A stretch of 34,186 bases of DNA, taken from Winogradskyella psychrotolerans. GTDB lineage: Bacteria; Bacteroidota; Bacteroidia; Flavobacteriales; Flavobacteriaceae. The stretch lies in contig NZ_JAHKPN010000045.1 in NCBI RefSeq assembly GCF_018860545.1, positions 1-34,186 on the forward strand, given 5' to 3'. A program made the position numbers and the translations under genes. Each line of letters opens with the position of its first letter. The stretch's first letter is position 1. Of this stretch, positions 7,942 through 16,049 are shown one piece after another. Under the pieces are notes generated by a model. The model did no database searches. It saw only the letters and a list, made by a program, of their open reading frames with translations, and was not told where the DNA came from.

Positions 7942-8619
7942 TTAGTAGTCTTCTTTCAATTTTAAAATCCCAATTACAATTAAGTATTGGGCTAAAGCAT
8001 AGCTCAACATAATAGTAATATTGGAATAGGCGAGTGGCTCATAAAACTTATTAAGCGCCAAGATACTATCTGAAATTAGAAAAAACAGCGCACCTAAAAA
8101 CACGAGTCCGTAACTAAGGATATTCACGTTGTCTTTTCTTAGGTAGGCTGTAGTTGCCATGGTTAAAATGACCACCATGTAAATGATCACCGGAACTAAC
8201 ATATCGCCTAAATTACCATTTAGAAAATAGAATAGACTCGCCGCGTAAACTAGCAATACGATTATAAACCCAAGAGGTGATTTTAGTTGGTTTCTATGTT
8301 GTAAGAACACCATGATATACATAATGTGGGCTATTAAAAAAGCAATTAAGCCTAGTGTAAAAAAGTGAGGCGATTGTTCAGTAAACATTAGTAGAATATC
8401 TCCAAGTATTGAAAAAAACAAACCTAATAGTGTAAAGTTTTTTAATGCTTTGGGAAGTGATTGAGCCGTTTTAAAAAACAAAAAAATCAAACTGATTACT
8501 ATGGCGGGTTTGGCTATATAATGCACGGTTTCTAAAGATGCTATACTTCCCGTTAAAAGTTCGATGAGTACAATAATAAAAAAGAGAATGCTGAATTTCT
8601 TTTCGGTGTCAGTTAGCAT
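7942..8619 (-). CDS. YhhN/TMEM86 family membrane protein (lysoplasmalogenase-like)
   Basis: A 225-residue protein that is almost entirely hydrophobic, with about eight membrane segments. The conserved acidic helices of the YhhN family are visible as LLGLFFSILGDILLMF and FLGALFFLISDSILALNKF; the Asp residues in these helices are thought to form the active site in the eukaryotic homologue TMEM86B, a lysoplasmalogenase. Bacterial members are less well characterised, so a lipid-hydrolase role is an inference from the family. It is transcribed alone from a promoter box near 8660. Confidence 0.85.
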   Translation of the reverse strand: MLTDTEKKFSILFFIIVLIELLTGSIASLETVHYIAKPAIVISLIFLFFKTAQSLPKALKNFTLLGLFFSILGDILLMFTEQSPHFFTLGLIAFLIAHIMYIMVFLQHRNQLKSPLGFIIVLLVYAASLFYFLNGNLGDMLVPVIIYMVVILTMATTAYLRKDNVNILSYGLVFLGALFFLISDSILALNKFYEPLAYSNITIMLSYALAQYLIVIGILKLKEDY

Positions 8620-8657
8620 TTTTTCTGGTTTTTATGATGTGGGATTATGGGTTGAGT

Positions 8658-8665
8658 CAAATATA
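8658..8665 (-). promoter_or_regulatory. Bacteroidota -7 box for the YhhN gene
   Basis: Plus-strand CAAATATA, that is TATATTTG on the minus strand, an exact TAnnTTTG. The leader would be about 30 bases. A CAA further upstream (8680-8682) is too close to serve as a standard -33 element. Confidence 0.5.
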
Positions 8666-8818
8666 TTCAATTCGTCATACAATTTATACAGTTCGGTAAA
8701 ATAGAATTCATGTAGACTGAGAAATGCTTCAAATTTGTTTCATCAAAAAAATGAATCTTTAATCATCAATCAAATCATGACATTACAAATTCACAATCCG
8801 AACAAGAACACTATAATT

Positions 8819-10975
8819 ATGGTTCGTAAAAACTTAATGGTATTTATAGCCTTGTGCTTTACGTCACTTGCTTTCACACAATCTACTATTTCAGGAAATG
8901 TGGTAGACCACAAGACTATTCCTATTTATGGTGCAAATGTATATTTAGAAGGGACTTATGACGGAGCAACATCAGATGAGAATGGTAAATTCTCATTTTC
9001 TACAGAAGAAAAAGGAGTGCAAACTTTAATTATTTCCTTTTTGTCTTTTGAAACTAAAACAATTATAGAAGACGTTTCTAAACTGCATAATCTTCAAATT
9101 CATTTGCGAGAAGATGTTGAATCTTTGGATGCTGTAGTTATTAGTGCAGGGACATTTGAAGCTGGTGACAATTCTAAAGTTTCCGTTTTAAAACCTTTAG
9201 ATGTCGTTACAACAGCAAGCGCCTTGGGTGATTATGTCGGTGCGCTACAAACTTTACCTGGGACTTCAAATGTTTCTGAAGTTGGACGTTTATTTGTGCG
9301 TGGCGGTAGTGCTGATGAAACGCAAATATTTATAGATGGTATTCGTGTATTTACTCCATATACACCAACTACCAATAATATTCCGACGCGTGGACGTTAT
9401 TCCCCATTTTTATTTGATGGTATTACCTTTTCTACAGGTGGTTATTCTTCAGAATATGGACAAGCATTATCGAGTGTATTGCTTTTAAATACGATAGATG
9501 AACCGGTACAAGAAAAAACAGATATTGGAATTATGAGTGTTGGGGCGAGTTTAGGGAATACTCAAAAATGGGAAAAATCATCCCTAAGTTTTAGTGCGAG
9601 TTATATTAATTTGGCGCCTTATTTGGCAGTTTTTGAAGATAGAAATACGTGGAAAACACCAGTATCAGGAATTCAAGGTGAAACCGTTTATAGACAAAAT
9701 TTAAATAATGGTATGTTGAAGTTTTATGCGGCGTTTGATACCACTAATTTCGAAGTAAATCAAGATGATATCAATTATGAAGACGGTATCGATTTTAAAT
9801 TAAATAATAATAACTTTTACCTCAACACATCTTATAAAGGGGTTTTAGGTAATAGTTGGACTTTAGCCTCAGGAATCAGTTACACCTATGCGAAGAATAA
9901 AATAGGTGTCGAAACAAGTGATATAGAGGATACTGAAAATTCTGCTCATCTCAAGTTGAAGTTGAAAAAACGTTTCAATAGTCGATTTAAATTGAGTTTT
10001 GGTGCTGAGCAATTTGTGACTGATTTCAATGAGAATTATAATGACAATGTTATTGATGAAACTTATGGTTTTAATAATAATATTACGGCCGCATTTGCTG
10101 AAGCAGATGTTATATTTTCAAAAGAATTTGCTTTAAAACTAGGGGTAAGAGCAGATCATAGTGCTATATTTAATGCAACAGATGTTGCGCCTAGAGCCGC
10201 ATTGGCCTATAAAAGCTCTAAAAATGGGCAATTCTCATTAGCGTATGGTAACTTTTTTCAAAATCCAAATAGTACGGTTTTAAAATTTGAACAAGATTTA
10301 GAAGCGCAAAAAACATCACACTATATTTTAAACTATCAATATGTAAATGATGGTAAAATTTTTAGAGCTGAGGCTTACAGAAAGGATTATGATAACTTAA
10401 TTAAGTTCGATAGTGAATATGAAACCTATGATACAAATTTTAGTTCTTCAGGAGAGGGTTATGCGCAAGGTGTCGATTTGTTTTGGCGCGATAACACAAG
10501 TATAAAAAACTTGGATTATTGGGTGAGCTATTCCTATTTAGATACAGAACGCGATTTTAGAAATTACACCACAGCGGTGCAACCAAGTTATGCTACCAAC
10601 CACAATCTTTCTATTGTTGGTAAGTACTGGGTAGACCGTTGGAAAAGTCAGGTTGGGATAGATTATGGGTTTTCTTCAGGACGTCCTTACAATAATCCTA
10701 ATGCGACCAATTTTATGAGCGCACGTACCAAGTCGTTTCATAGTCTAAGTTTAAATTGGGCCTATTTATTAGATCAGCAAAAGATTCTATATTTTTCTGT
10801 AAACAATGTCTTGGGTATCAAAAACATAAACGGATATCAATATGCTGATACACCAAATATAAATGGGCAGTTTAGCCGAAGAGCGCTAACACCTGCGGCA
10901 GATCAATTCTTTTTTGTAGGCTTCTTTTGGACGATTAGTGAGGATGGTAGTGATAATCAATTAGATAGCTTGTAA
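8819..10975 (+). CDS. TonB-dependent outer-membrane receptor with carboxypeptidase-like domain
   Basis: From the ATG at 8819 the protein has 718 residues: a signal peptide ending AFT-QS, a carboxypeptidase regulatory-like domain of about 80 residues (STISGNVVDHKTIPIYGANVYLEGT...), a plug domain (ALQTLPGTSNVSEVGRLFVRGGSADETQIFIDG) and a beta barrel of roughly 480 residues. It should import a ligand across the outer membrane using TonB energy. The frame is open back to 8735, but that adds 28 residues in front of a normal signal peptide, so 8819 is preferred. A near-match to the promoter box (CAAATTTG) lies at about 8731. No SusD gene is adjacent; instead a TonB gene follows after 91 bases. The barrel is short and the protein carries an acidic tail (SEDGSDNQLDSL) after its last aromatic-rich strand. 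Ligand unknown. Confidence 0.93.
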   Translation: MVRKNLMVFIALCFTSLAFTQSTISGNVVDHKTIPIYGANVYLEGTYDGATSDENGKFSFSTEEKGVQTLIISFLSFETKTIIEDVSKLHNLQIHLREDVESLDAVVISAGTFEAGDNSKVSVLKPLDVVTTASALGDYVGALQTLPGTSNVSEVGRLFVRGGSADETQIFIDGIRVFTPYTPTTNNIPTRGRYSPFLFDGITFSTGGYSSEYGQALSSVLLLNTIDEPVQEKTDIGIMSVGASLGNTQKWEKSSLSFSASYINLAPYLAVFEDRNTWKTPVSGIQGETVYRQNLNNGMLKFYAAFDTTNFEVNQDDINYEDGIDFKLNNNNFYLNTSYKGVLGNSWTLASGISYTYAKNKIGVETSDIEDTENSAHLKLKLKKRFNSRFKLSFGAEQFVTDFNENYNDNVIDETYGFNNNITAAFAEADVIFSKEFALKLGVRADHSAIFNATDVAPRAALAYKSSKNGQFSLAYGNFFQNPNSTVLKFEQDLEAQKTSHYILNYQYVNDGKIFRAEAYRKDYDNLIKFDSEYETYDTNFSSSGEGYAQGVDLFWRDNTSIKNLDYWVSYSYLDTERDFRNYTTAVQPSYATNHNLSIVGKYWVDRWKSQVGIDYGFSSGRPYNNPNATNFMSARTKSFHSLSLNWAYLLDQQKILYFSVNNVLGIKNINGYQYADTPNINGQFSRRALTPAADQFFFVGFFWTISEDGSDNQLDSL

Positions 10976-11066
10976 ATATTAAGCTGTTGATGTTAAGGGT
11001 AATATGATATATATCATAATTTTTATGTGTAATGATTCTTAAATTTATACTATTAAATTAAACGTC

Positions 11067-11798
11067 ATGGAACTCAAAAAAAACCCAAAAGCCAATGTAG
11101 GTCGAAACAGCAGTTTATTCTTTGCTGTTGGCTTAAATGTAATGTTACTCCTAACGTATATAGGATTAGAACATAAGACTTACGAAAAAGAAGCTATTAA
11201 AATTGATTTGTTAATGTTAGATGATCAATATGATGAGGACATTCCAATAACAGTTATAGATGTTTTACCACCGCCACCACCTCCGCAACAACAAATGGTT
11301 ACTGAAGTAATTACAATTGTTGAAGATGTTGAAGATGTTGAAGAGAGTGTAATTCAAAGTACCGAAATAGGTCAAGATGATATTATTGATGATCGTGAAG
11401 TAGGTATTGAAGATGTTGAAGTTGAAGAGGTTGAAGAAGATATTGAAGTCCCGTTTGCATTGATAGAAAAAGTGCCACAATTCCCAGGCTGTACAGGTAA
11501 TAATGCAGAGTTAAGAGCTTGTTTTGAACGCAAAATACAAGAACACTTACAGAAACATTTCAGATATCCTGAGGCTGCGGCAGAACTTAATATAGATGGT
11601 AAGGTGTTTGTTTTCTTCTTAATTGATAAAACAGGTAGAGTGACTAAAGTGAAGAGTAGAGGACCAGACAAACTTCTTGAAACAGAAGCAGAGCGTATTA
11701 TTAATTTATTACCAAAAATGGAACCTGGAAGACAACGTGATATGAATGTGGGTGTACCATACAGTATCCCAATTAACTTTAAATTACAAGTAAATTAA
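11067..11798 (+). CDS. tonB: TonB family energy transducer
   Basis: A 243-residue protein with one membrane segment (about residues 16-33, SLFFAVGLNVMLLLTYIGL), a proline run LPPPPPPPQQQ, an acidic linker dominated by Val, Glu and Asp (about 80-130), and a C-terminal TonB domain (about 135-243) that begins IEKVPQFPGC and ends VPYSIPINFKLQV. The order is that of flavobacterial TonB proteins, which transmit proton-motive force to outer-membrane receptors. The periplasm-spanning linker is acidic rather than the usual Lys-Pro type. It lies 91 bases after a TonB-dependent receptor on the same strand, so this TonB may serve that receptor. No ExbB or ExbD is nearby. Confidence 0.93.
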   Translation: MELKKNPKANVGRNSSLFFAVGLNVMLLLTYIGLEHKTYEKEAIKIDLLMLDDQYDEDIPITVIDVLPPPPPPQQQMVTEVITIVEDVEDVEESVIQSTEIGQDDIIDDREVGIEDVEVEEVEEDIEVPFALIEKVPQFPGCTGNNAELRACFERKIQEHLQKHFRYPEAAAELNIDGKVFVFFLIDKTGRVTKVKSRGPDKLLETEAERIINLLPKMEPGRQRDMNVGVPYSIPINFKLQVN

Positions 11799-11952
11799 TC
11801 TTATATGAATTACCCTAATAATAACTAAGACTTATAATACTAAGTTTTATAAAGATTGAAAATGTCATTGTGAAATTAGTTTGAAATACAAATAGTTAAG
11901 TTTAAAACGTATCTCTAGCTACTCATAATGGCATTTTTATGTTCATTAATGT

Positions 11953-12477
11953 TTAAAAAGGGTTTTTCATTTCGTACCAATTGCACAAGTCTCCTTCAAA
12001 TGTAAACGTTCCAGAAGGCTGCATTCCTATTTTTTTAAGAATCCTGTTAGACGCTATATGATTACAATCCGCTGCGGCACCAATGGTTTTTAATTTTAAA
12101 TCTTTGAAACCGTAGTTTAGAGAGGCTATTGCAGCTTCAGTGGCATAACCTTTTCCCCAATAGTGTTCTTTTAACCTGTAACCTAAATCATAATAATTAA
12201 ATTCTTTTCTAAGGTGTTTTTCGTATTTAAGTCCGGACCATCCTATAAATTTATGCGTACGTTTTTCTATCATAGCTAATCGGCCAATACCGTGGGTTTT
12301 GTACTGCTGTAGGATATCCGCAATCATAGCTTCGGATGCTTCCTTAGTTTTTACAGGCGTGTTACCAAGAAATAGATGAACTTTTGGGTTAGAGTCTAAT
12401 TCAAAGAAATCTTCAACATCTTGTGCTGTAATTGGTCTTAAGATAAGGCGCTTGGTAACAATGTTTTTGAATGTCAT
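11953..12477 (-). CDS. GNAT N-acetyltransferase (RimJ/RimL type)
   Basis: A 174-residue GNAT enzyme of the RimJ/RimL-like branch, starting with the usual VTKRLILRPITAQDVEDFF. The acetyl-CoA pyrophosphate loop is GYRLKEHYWGKGYATEA, followed by the late N-x-x-S-N-R-I-L-K-K-I-G-M signature. The acceptor could be a protein N-terminus or a small amine and cannot be read from the sequence. It is clearly related to the GNAT gene at 30267-30767 in the cassette array: both share GRLA-I-K, KFIGW-GLKY and YW-GATE blocks. Monocistronic; convergent with tonB. Confidence 0.9.
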   Translation of the reverse strand: MTFKNIVTKRLILRPITAQDVEDFFELDSNPKVHLFLGNTPVKTKEASEAMIADILQQYKTHGIGRLAMIEKRTHKFIGWSGLKYEKHLRKEFNYYDLGYRLKEHYWGKGYATEAAIASLNYGFKDLKLKTIGAAADCNHIASNRILKKIGMQPSGTFTFEGDLCNWYEMKNPF

Positions 12478-12621
12478 GTTATTAATTAAAAGGGGTTATA
12501 AAATGTTGAAATAAAATAGAGTATAAATTTATTCAAGTAAATTTAAGTCACTATCTTTTATCTTTCAAAATTCTAATTAAAATAGCTCTTTTTTTAAGGG
12601 TTAAAGGCTAAAATTTAAATT

Positions 12622-13626
12622 ATGAATCAAATCATTACGTTCGGTGAAGTTTTAATGCGCATCTCGCCAAGAGGGAATAAAAAATTTATGCAATCTAATA
12701 TTGTAGAATTCTACTTTGGCGGTACAGAGTTAAATGTGGCTATTTCAATTGCTAATTTTGGTGGTAATGTAAAACACATTAGCTTGGTTTCAGATGATTT
12801 TATTGGTGATACTGCGGTTTCATATATTCGAAAATTTGGTGTAAGTACGTCCTCAGTGGTGCGTTCTAAACGCCCTTTAGGTGTTTACTTCTTAGAGGTC
12901 GGCGCTGTAATGCGACCGAGTCAGATATCGTACAATAGATCGCATTCATCATTTTCAGAAGTTTTACCGGCAATGGTCGATTGGGAAATGGCACTGCGAA
13001 AAGGAAACTGGATGCATTGGACAGGTATAACGCCAGCATTAACACAAGGTGCTTATGATACTTTGAAGGAAGGATTAATTTTAGCAAAGGAAAAAGGGTT
13101 GACGGTTTCTGCTGATCCAACCTATCGAAGTGGTCTTTGGAAATATGGAAAAGACCCTAAGGAAACTTTAGTCGATTTGTTACATTATTCTAATATTTTT
13201 ATAGGTGGTATTAATGAAATCAATGAAGTTTTAGGAACGGATTATAGTTACAGTAATGATGATTTTATTAGAGCCAGCAGGCAGCTTATAGAAACATTTC
13301 CTTCGATAAAAAAGGTATTCGATAAAATTAGAACGGCTTTAAATGCGTCATCGCACAAGATTAGAGCAAGAATGTGGAATGGTGAAGAATTTAGGGAAAC
13401 TGATGATTTAGATATCACTCATATCGTAGATCGCATCGGAACAGGAGATGCTTTTGCTGCAGGTTTAATTTATGGATTACAGCACTACGATGACTATAAG
13501 GCGATGTTGTTTGCCTGTGCAGCGTGTGCCTTAAAACATACGTATGAAGGTGATGTCAATTATAGTACGGTTGATGATGTCGTTAAAATAATTGAAGGTA
13601 ATATTTCTGGGCGTTTTGTGAGGTAA
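12622..13626 (+). CDS. kdgK: 2-keto-3-deoxygluconate kinase (PfkB family)
   Basis: A 334-residue PfkB-family sugar kinase. The N-terminal substrate lobe reads ITFGEVLMRISPRG and FYFGGTELNVAISIANFGG; the C-terminal anion hole and catalytic base are DRIGTGDAFAAGL with the catalytic Asp at residue 276. The sequence style, including MRPSQISYNRSHSSFS and SADPTYRSGLWKYG, fits 2-keto-3-deoxygluconate kinase, which makes KDPG for the Entner-Doudoroff type lower pathway of uronate or alginate use. In flavobacteria kdgK usually neighbours a KDPG aldolase or uronate genes; here it stands alone between two GNAT genes. Kinase family is firm, the exact sugar is a good inference. Confidence 0.88.
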   Translation: MNQIITFGEVLMRISPRGNKKFMQSNIVEFYFGGTELNVAISIANFGGNVKHISLVSDDFIGDTAVSYIRKFGVSTSSVVRSKRPLGVYFLEVGAVMRPSQISYNRSHSSFSEVLPAMVDWEMALRKGNWMHWTGITPALTQGAYDTLKEGLILAKEKGLTVSADPTYRSGLWKYGKDPKETLVDLLHYSNIFIGGINEINEVLGTDYSYSNDDFIRASRQLIETFPSIKKVFDKIRTALNASSHKIRARMWNGEEFRETDDLDITHIVDRIGTGDAFAAGLIYGLQHYDDYKAMLFACAACALKHTYEGDVNYSTVDDVVKIIEGNISGRFVR

Positions 13627-13712
13627 TTGTACGTTCTGAATGGACGTGATATTGGTGGTTGTTTAACTTGAATTTATTTCAGATAACTTTTGTGCCTTAT
13701 TCGTCAATGTGA

Positions 13713-14228
13713 TTAGTATTTAAGAAACATTATATGATTAGGATTTGATCGTGTTTCTGATATTTTGAAATTATATTTTCCAACAATCTGAAATCCTATG
13801 GACGTATAAAAATTTATAGCCCTTTCATTTTCCACCCAAACCGCTAGCCAAATACCTTTCTGGTTTTGCTGTTTAGATAGGTGTAGATTAAAATCAAAGA
13901 GTTTCGATCCTAATTTTTGGCCATAGAATGCTTTTAAAAGATATATTCGGTCTAATTTAGTGACGTCTAATTCAGTGATGTCTTTGTTAGGAGTGCTTAA
14001 TTCAATTTTTGAAAACCCAGCAACTTTATCATTGAAATAAATTAAATGATATTGTGTTTTTGCATCTTCAAACTCTTTAGATATAGCTTCTTTATTATAG
14101 GTTTTCGCAATAAAACTATTAATGTCTTCTGCAGATGCGCTCTTTCCGTGAGATTCTAAAAATGTTATTTTTCCAATTTCGGCAATCAATTCAGAATGCG
14201 CAATGCTTGCTTTTACTATTTTAATCAT
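13713..14228 (-). CDS. GNAT N-acetyltransferase (PaiA-like)
   Basis: A 171-residue GNAT enzyme. The acetyl-CoA loop is seen as FYGQKLGSKLFDFNL and the C-terminal part has the GNAT signature VENERAINFYTSIGFQIVG. The N-terminal segment (LIAEIGKITFLESHGKSASAEDINSFIAKTY) resembles the PaiA spermine/spermidine acetyltransferase branch, so a polyamine or similar amine is a possible acceptor, without proof. The gene is alone on the minus strand, convergent with kdgK and divergent from the small stress-type cluster. Confidence 0.88.
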   Translation of the reverse strand: MIKIVKASIAHSELIAEIGKITFLESHGKSASAEDINSFIAKTYNKEAISKEFEDAKTQYHLIYFNDKVAGFSKIELSTPNKDITELDVTKLDRIYLLKAFYGQKLGSKLFDFNLHLSKQQNQKGIWLAVWVENERAINFYTSIGFQIVGKYNFKISETRSNPNHIMFLKY

Positions 14229-14337
14229 GGGTTGAACCGTTCGTGATTTTTCTCTTGCAATTTATAAAATCAATAGTTTCAAATTACTTAATAATTTCAA
14301 AATTTAATGATCAAAGGACTATTAAAGATTTTTGAGT

Positions 14338-14361
14338 CTATGGCAGCTCGCTTAGCCATAG
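14338..14361. repeat. 7-bp inverted repeat in a divergent intergenic region
   Basis: CTATGGC (14338-14344) and GCCATAG (14355-14361) around a 10-base loop, between the divergent GNAT gene and the YqaE cluster. There is no T-run on either side, so a terminator is unlikely; it may be a protein-binding site or a repeat relic. Confidence 0.45.
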
Positions 14362-14453
14362 GTGTAGGTTAGTTTTTACTTTTTAACATTTCATTTATTT
14401 AATATGGGCTAAGATAACGATTGAACAAGTCAATGATTTTAAGGTATGAACTC

Positions 14454-14461
14454 TAATTTTG
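14454..14461 (+). promoter_or_regulatory. Bacteroidota -7 box for the YqaE-SDR-PfpI cluster
   Basis: TAATTTTG is an exact TAnnTTTG. It lies 22 bases before the ATG of the YqaE gene, giving a leader of about 16 bases. Confidence 0.55.
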
Positions 14462-14483
14462 TAGAGAATCAAAACACAAACAT

Positions 14484-14639
14484 ATGTCGTTACTAACTAT
14501 AATCTTAAATATTGTCATGCCGCCTTTAGCAGTGTTTTTAAAACACGGATTAGGTAGCGAGTTTTTAATAAGCTTATTATTAACGCTTGTGGGTTGGTTG
14601 CCTGGAGTGATTTATGCATTCTATGTGAATAGTAAATAA
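14484..14639 (+). CDS. YqaE/Pmp3 family small membrane protein
   Basis: A 51-residue protein translated directly from the sequence: it begins MSLLTIILNIVMPPLAVFLK and ends GWLPGVIYAFYVNSK. The two membrane helices joined by HGLGSEF, the PPLAVFLKHG motif and the GWLPGVIYA motif identify the YqaE/Pmp3 family (PMP3/RCI2 in eukaryotes), small plasma-membrane proteins often induced by salt, cold or membrane stress. It is preceded by an exact promoter box and followed after 14 bases by an SDR gene on the same strand, so they probably form one transcript. A stress role is inferred from the family and from the neighbours. Confidence 0.92.
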   Translation: MSLLTIILNIVMPPLAVFLKHGLGSEFLISLLLTLVGWLPGVIYAFYVNSK

Positions 14640-14653
14640 AAAATAAAATATCT

Positions 14654-15295
14654 ATGGAAAATATATTAGTAGCTGGTGCCAATGGGACCACAGGAAAACA
14701 AATTGTAAACCTTTTAAAAGCATCGCAATATTTTAACCCTATTGCTATGGTGCGAAAAGAAGACCAACAAAAGCAATTTACCGATGATGGAGTAGAAACC
14801 GTACTTGCAGATTTAACAGAAGACTTAACACATGCTGTAAAAGGTGTAGATAAAGTCATTTTTGCTGCGGGTTCTGGTGGGAAGAATGTAGTAGAAGTTG
14901 ATCAAGAAGGAGCAAAACGTTTAATAGCAGTTTCTAAGATGGGGAATGTCAACAGATTTGTTATGTTGAGTTCTATGGGGGCAGATCAGCCCGAAGCTTC
15001 AGAAGAACTTCAAGAGTATCTAAAAGCTAAACAAAATGCAGATGAGCATCTTAAAAATAGCGGACTGAAATATACCATTGTTAGGCCGGGAACTTTAACT
15101 AATAATGATGGCACAGGAACAATAGCCTTAAAAGAAAAATTAAACAAACGTGGTGAGATCAGTAGAGCAGACGTGGCACAAACCCTCGTTAAATCATTAA
15201 ATGATGATGCTCCGTGTAATGTTACATTCGAAATTATAGAAGGTGATATTTTAATTGGTGAAGCCATGAGTGAATTACAGACGACAGTTAGTTAG
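14654..15295 (+). CDS. NAD(P)-binding atypical SDR oxidoreductase
   Basis: A 213-residue protein with an N-terminal Rossmann fold (ILVAGANGTTGKQIV, residues 4-18), the conserved VIFAAGSGG strand and a RFVMLSSMGAD stretch. It belongs to the short, atypical SDR group (YwnB/YtfG/NmrA-like), whose members bind NAD(P) and often lack the classical YxxxK pair. The substrate is unknown; related proteins act as NAD(P)H-dependent reductases or redox sensors. It lies 14 bases after the YqaE gene and 71 bases before a DJ-1/PfpI gene, all in one direction, which points to a shared stress-response role. Confidence 0.88.
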   Translation: MENILVAGANGTTGKQIVNLLKASQYFNPIAMVRKEDQQKQFTDDGVETVLADLTEDLTHAVKGVDKVIFAAGSGGKNVVEVDQEGAKRLIAVSKMGNVNRFVMLSSMGADQPEASEELQEYLKAKQNADEHLKNSGLKYTIVRPGTLTNNDGTGTIALKEKLNKRGEISRADVAQTLVKSLNDDAPCNVTFEIIEGDILIGEAMSELQTTVS

Positions 15296-15366
15296 GTTTT
15301 ACCTATGTGTATGGAATGACAATAGAATGAAGTAAAAATTTAACACGAATTAAAATTAAAATTAAA

Positions 15367-15927
15367 ATGGAAAATTTAAATAAAAAAACGGTTGCGATTT
15401 TAGCAACAAACGGATTTGAAGAAAGTGAATTAAGCGAACCTAAAAAAGCATTAGAAGAGGCAGGTGCTGAGGTGCATATTGTGTCTTTAGAATCGGGTGA
15501 AATTAAAAGCTGGGCAGATGGAAATTGGAGTAACTCGTACAAAGTTGATAAAACGTTAGAAAGCGTTAGTCAGAAAGATTACAATGCTTTAGTGTTGCCT
15601 GGAGGACAAATTAATCCAGATATTCTACGTAAGAATACTTCTGCTGTATCTTTTGTGAAATCATTCTTTGAAAATCATAAGCCCGTAGCAGCGATCTGTC
15701 ATGGACCATGGTTGCTAGCTGAAGCCGATGTATTAAAAGGAAGAAAAATAACATCATATAGCTCTATTAAAACAGATATGATTAATGCTGGAGCGAATTG
15801 GGTAGATGAAGAAGTGGTAGTTGATTCAGGGTTAGTGACTAGTAGATCACCAAAAGATTTACCGGCATTTAATTCAAAATTAGTTGAAGAGGTTTACGAA
15901 GGTAAGCATGAAGAGCAAATGGCATAA
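15367..15927 (+). CDS. DJ-1/PfpI family protein (type 1 glutamine amidotransferase-like)
   Basis: A 186-residue member of the DJ-1/PfpI superfamily. The nucleophile elbow is AAICHGPWLL with the reactive Cys at residue 111 followed by His; the acidic residue of the N-terminal lobe is near GFEESELSEP. This C-H-G-P-W form is typical of the PfpI/YhbO branch, linked to general stress resistance and debated as protease, chaperone or deglycase. It ends the three-gene cluster and is followed by a strong terminator. Branch assignment is firm; the biochemical activity of this branch is itself disputed. Confidence 0.93.
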   Translation: MENLNKKTVAILATNGFEESELSEPKKALEEAGAEVHIVSLESGEIKSWADGNWSNSYKVDKTLESVSQKDYNALVLPGGQINPDILRKNTSAVSFVKSFFENHKPVAAICHGPWLLAEADVLKGRKITSYSSIKTDMINAGANWVDEEVVVDSGLVTSRSPKDLPAFNSKLVEEVYEGKHEEQMA

Positions 15928-15961
15928 TAGTATAAATTTTGCTTTGATTAAGAAAGAGGAA

Positions 15962-15988
15962 AGAGACGTTAAAAGCGTCTCTTTTTTT
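15962..15988 (+). terminator. Rho-independent terminator after the PfpI gene
   Basis: Stem AGAGACGTT (15962-15970) with AGCGTCTCT (15974-15982), nine pairs including one G-T, loop AAA, then six T (15983-15988). The clearest intrinsic terminator in the window. Confidence 0.88.
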
Positions 15989-16049
15989 GATTATATTTTT
16001 TATTTAGGACTCATGTATTGAGCTACATAAACGTATATGAGTATTTATA

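Noticed and set aside
11372..11671. Minus-strand open frame rich in Ser and Thr inside tonB
   Set aside because: It is the antisense image of the GAA/GAT-rich acidic linker of TonB.
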